NCBI GenBank assembly: GCA_937895645.1
Contig: CALBKQ010000198.1
Location: forward strand, 1 to 5,651
DNA from: an uncultured Clostridia bacterium
GTDB taxonomy: Bacteria; Bacillota; Clostridia; Oscillospirales; Acutalibacteraceae
Direction of reading: 5' to 3'
DNA length: 5,651 bases
Shown here piece by piece: positions 5,460 through 5,651 of the stretch. The position numbers and the translations under genes were made by a program. The first letter of the stretch is position 1; every line of letters begins with the position of its first letter. The notes under the pieces are model-generated. The model saw only the letters and a list, made by a program, of their open reading frames with translations. It was not told where the DNA came from and did no database searches.

Positions 5460-5488
5460 ATTATAGCACGGCTTTTGCCGAAAAACAA
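5460..5488 (-). promoter_or_regulatory. Extended -10 promoter of the DivIVA-like gene
   Basis: On the minus strand TGC-TATAAT (5460-5468) is a perfect -10 with TG extension. TTGTTT (5483-5488) at 17 bp spacing serves as a weak -35. A CGGC-TTTT-GCCG inverted repeat (5470-5481) sits in the spacer and could be a small operator or chance. The leader to the ATG at 5422 is about 30 nt and contains GGAGG. Confidence 0.75.
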
Positions 5489-5552
5489 TACACCGAAACA
5501 GCTTTTTGTCATTTTTGCCCCAAAGAGAACGAAAAGAAAACGAAAAAACTGC

Positions 5553-5581
5553 TTTACTTCCTGGGAAAAATCTGCTATAAT
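5553..5581 (+). promoter_or_regulatory. Extended -10 promoter of the tRNA-Arg gene
   Basis: TTTACT (5553-5558) lies 17 bp before TATAAT (5576-5581), with TGC directly before the -10. The expected start is near 5588, about 9 nt before the tRNA 5' end at 5597. This is a textbook layout for a tRNA promoter. It diverges from the DivIVA-like gene promoter about 65 bp to the left. Confidence 0.85.
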
Positions 5582-5596
5582 CTCCCTTGGTAATAA

Positions 5597-5651
5597 GCGC
5601 CGGTGGCTCAATGGATAGAGCATCGGATTCCGGTTCCGAGGGTTGGGGGTT
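5597..5651 (+). tRNA. tRNA-Arg(CCG), 3' end beyond window
   Basis: The cloverleaf reads: acceptor 5' strand GCGCCGG (5597-5603), TG, D stem GCTC/GAGC (5606-5609, 5618-5621) with an 8-nt loop containing GG, and A26. The anticodon stem TCGGA/TCCGA (5623-5627, 5635-5639) is perfectly paired, with loop TTCCGGT and anticodon CCG at 5630-5632. A 5-nt variable region and the 5' T-stem GGGGG followed by TT come next, where the window ends. The missing part is the rest of the T arm and the acceptor 3' strand. The CCG anticodon reads CGG codons, in keeping with the GC-rich DNA of this end. Confidence 0.92.

Noticed and set aside
5597..5651. tRNA-Arg as the attachment site of an integrated element explaining the composition change
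   Set aside because: The change lies about 670 bp away on the 5' side of the tRNA, and no integrase or repeat of the tRNA 3' end is present; elements usually join at the tRNA 3' end.
1..5651. CRISPR array, defence cassette, transposon or other novel system
   Set aside because: No regularly spaced repeats, transposase or nuclease motifs are seen; every substantial frame belongs to housekeeping, segregation or division families.

Overview
The window is almost certainly from a Gram-positive member of the Bacillota, most likely a gut-type Clostridia genome. This rests on the gene order mnmG - rsmG - noc - parA(soj) - parB(spo0J) - serS, all on the minus strand, on strong GGAGG-type ribosome binding sites, and on AT-rich DNA across bases 1 to about 4840. 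It is the conserved segment that in most Bacillota lies close to the chromosome origin. The genus assignment is inference.

Read in the direction of transcription (right to left), the low-GC part holds the last ~68 codons of mnmG, then rsmG (16S rRNA m7G methyltransferase, overlapping the mnmG stop by one base), and a 111-bp gap with a candidate promoter. Next come a Noc-type ParB paralogue and a strong intrinsic terminator. The non-coding stretch 2648-2943 (~296 bp) carries two further hairpins, a full 16-bp parS site and an AT-rich promoter. A tight parA-parB-serS operon follows. ParB binds parS and ParA responds to ParB, so the centromere, its binding protein and its ATPase are all within 2 kb. 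serS appears to share their promoter. Its frame meets a TAA in the last codon before the window edge, so about 100 C-terminal residues are missing.

From about 4840 to 4925 the DNA changes abruptly. The right end (about 4925-5651) is GC-rich (40 of 60 bases are G/C in 5041-5100, against 14 of 60 in 4561-4620). It carries a DivIVA-like coiled-coil protein gene on the minus strand and, divergently, the start of a tRNA-Arg(CCG) gene cut by the window end. Both genes have clear extended -10 promoters. mnmG loses its N-terminal ~90% and the DivIVA-like gene loses its natural 3' end at the same place. Two broken genes of different base composition therefore meet there. The simplest reading is a chimeric join, either a misassembly of two Clostridia genomes or a real rearrangement; the sequence alone cannot decide.

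I found no CRISPR array, transposase, integrase, rRNA or convincing new defence or mobile system. The most informative features are the parS site with its two ParB-family proteins, the composition and gene break near 4840-4925, and the serS stop at the window edge.
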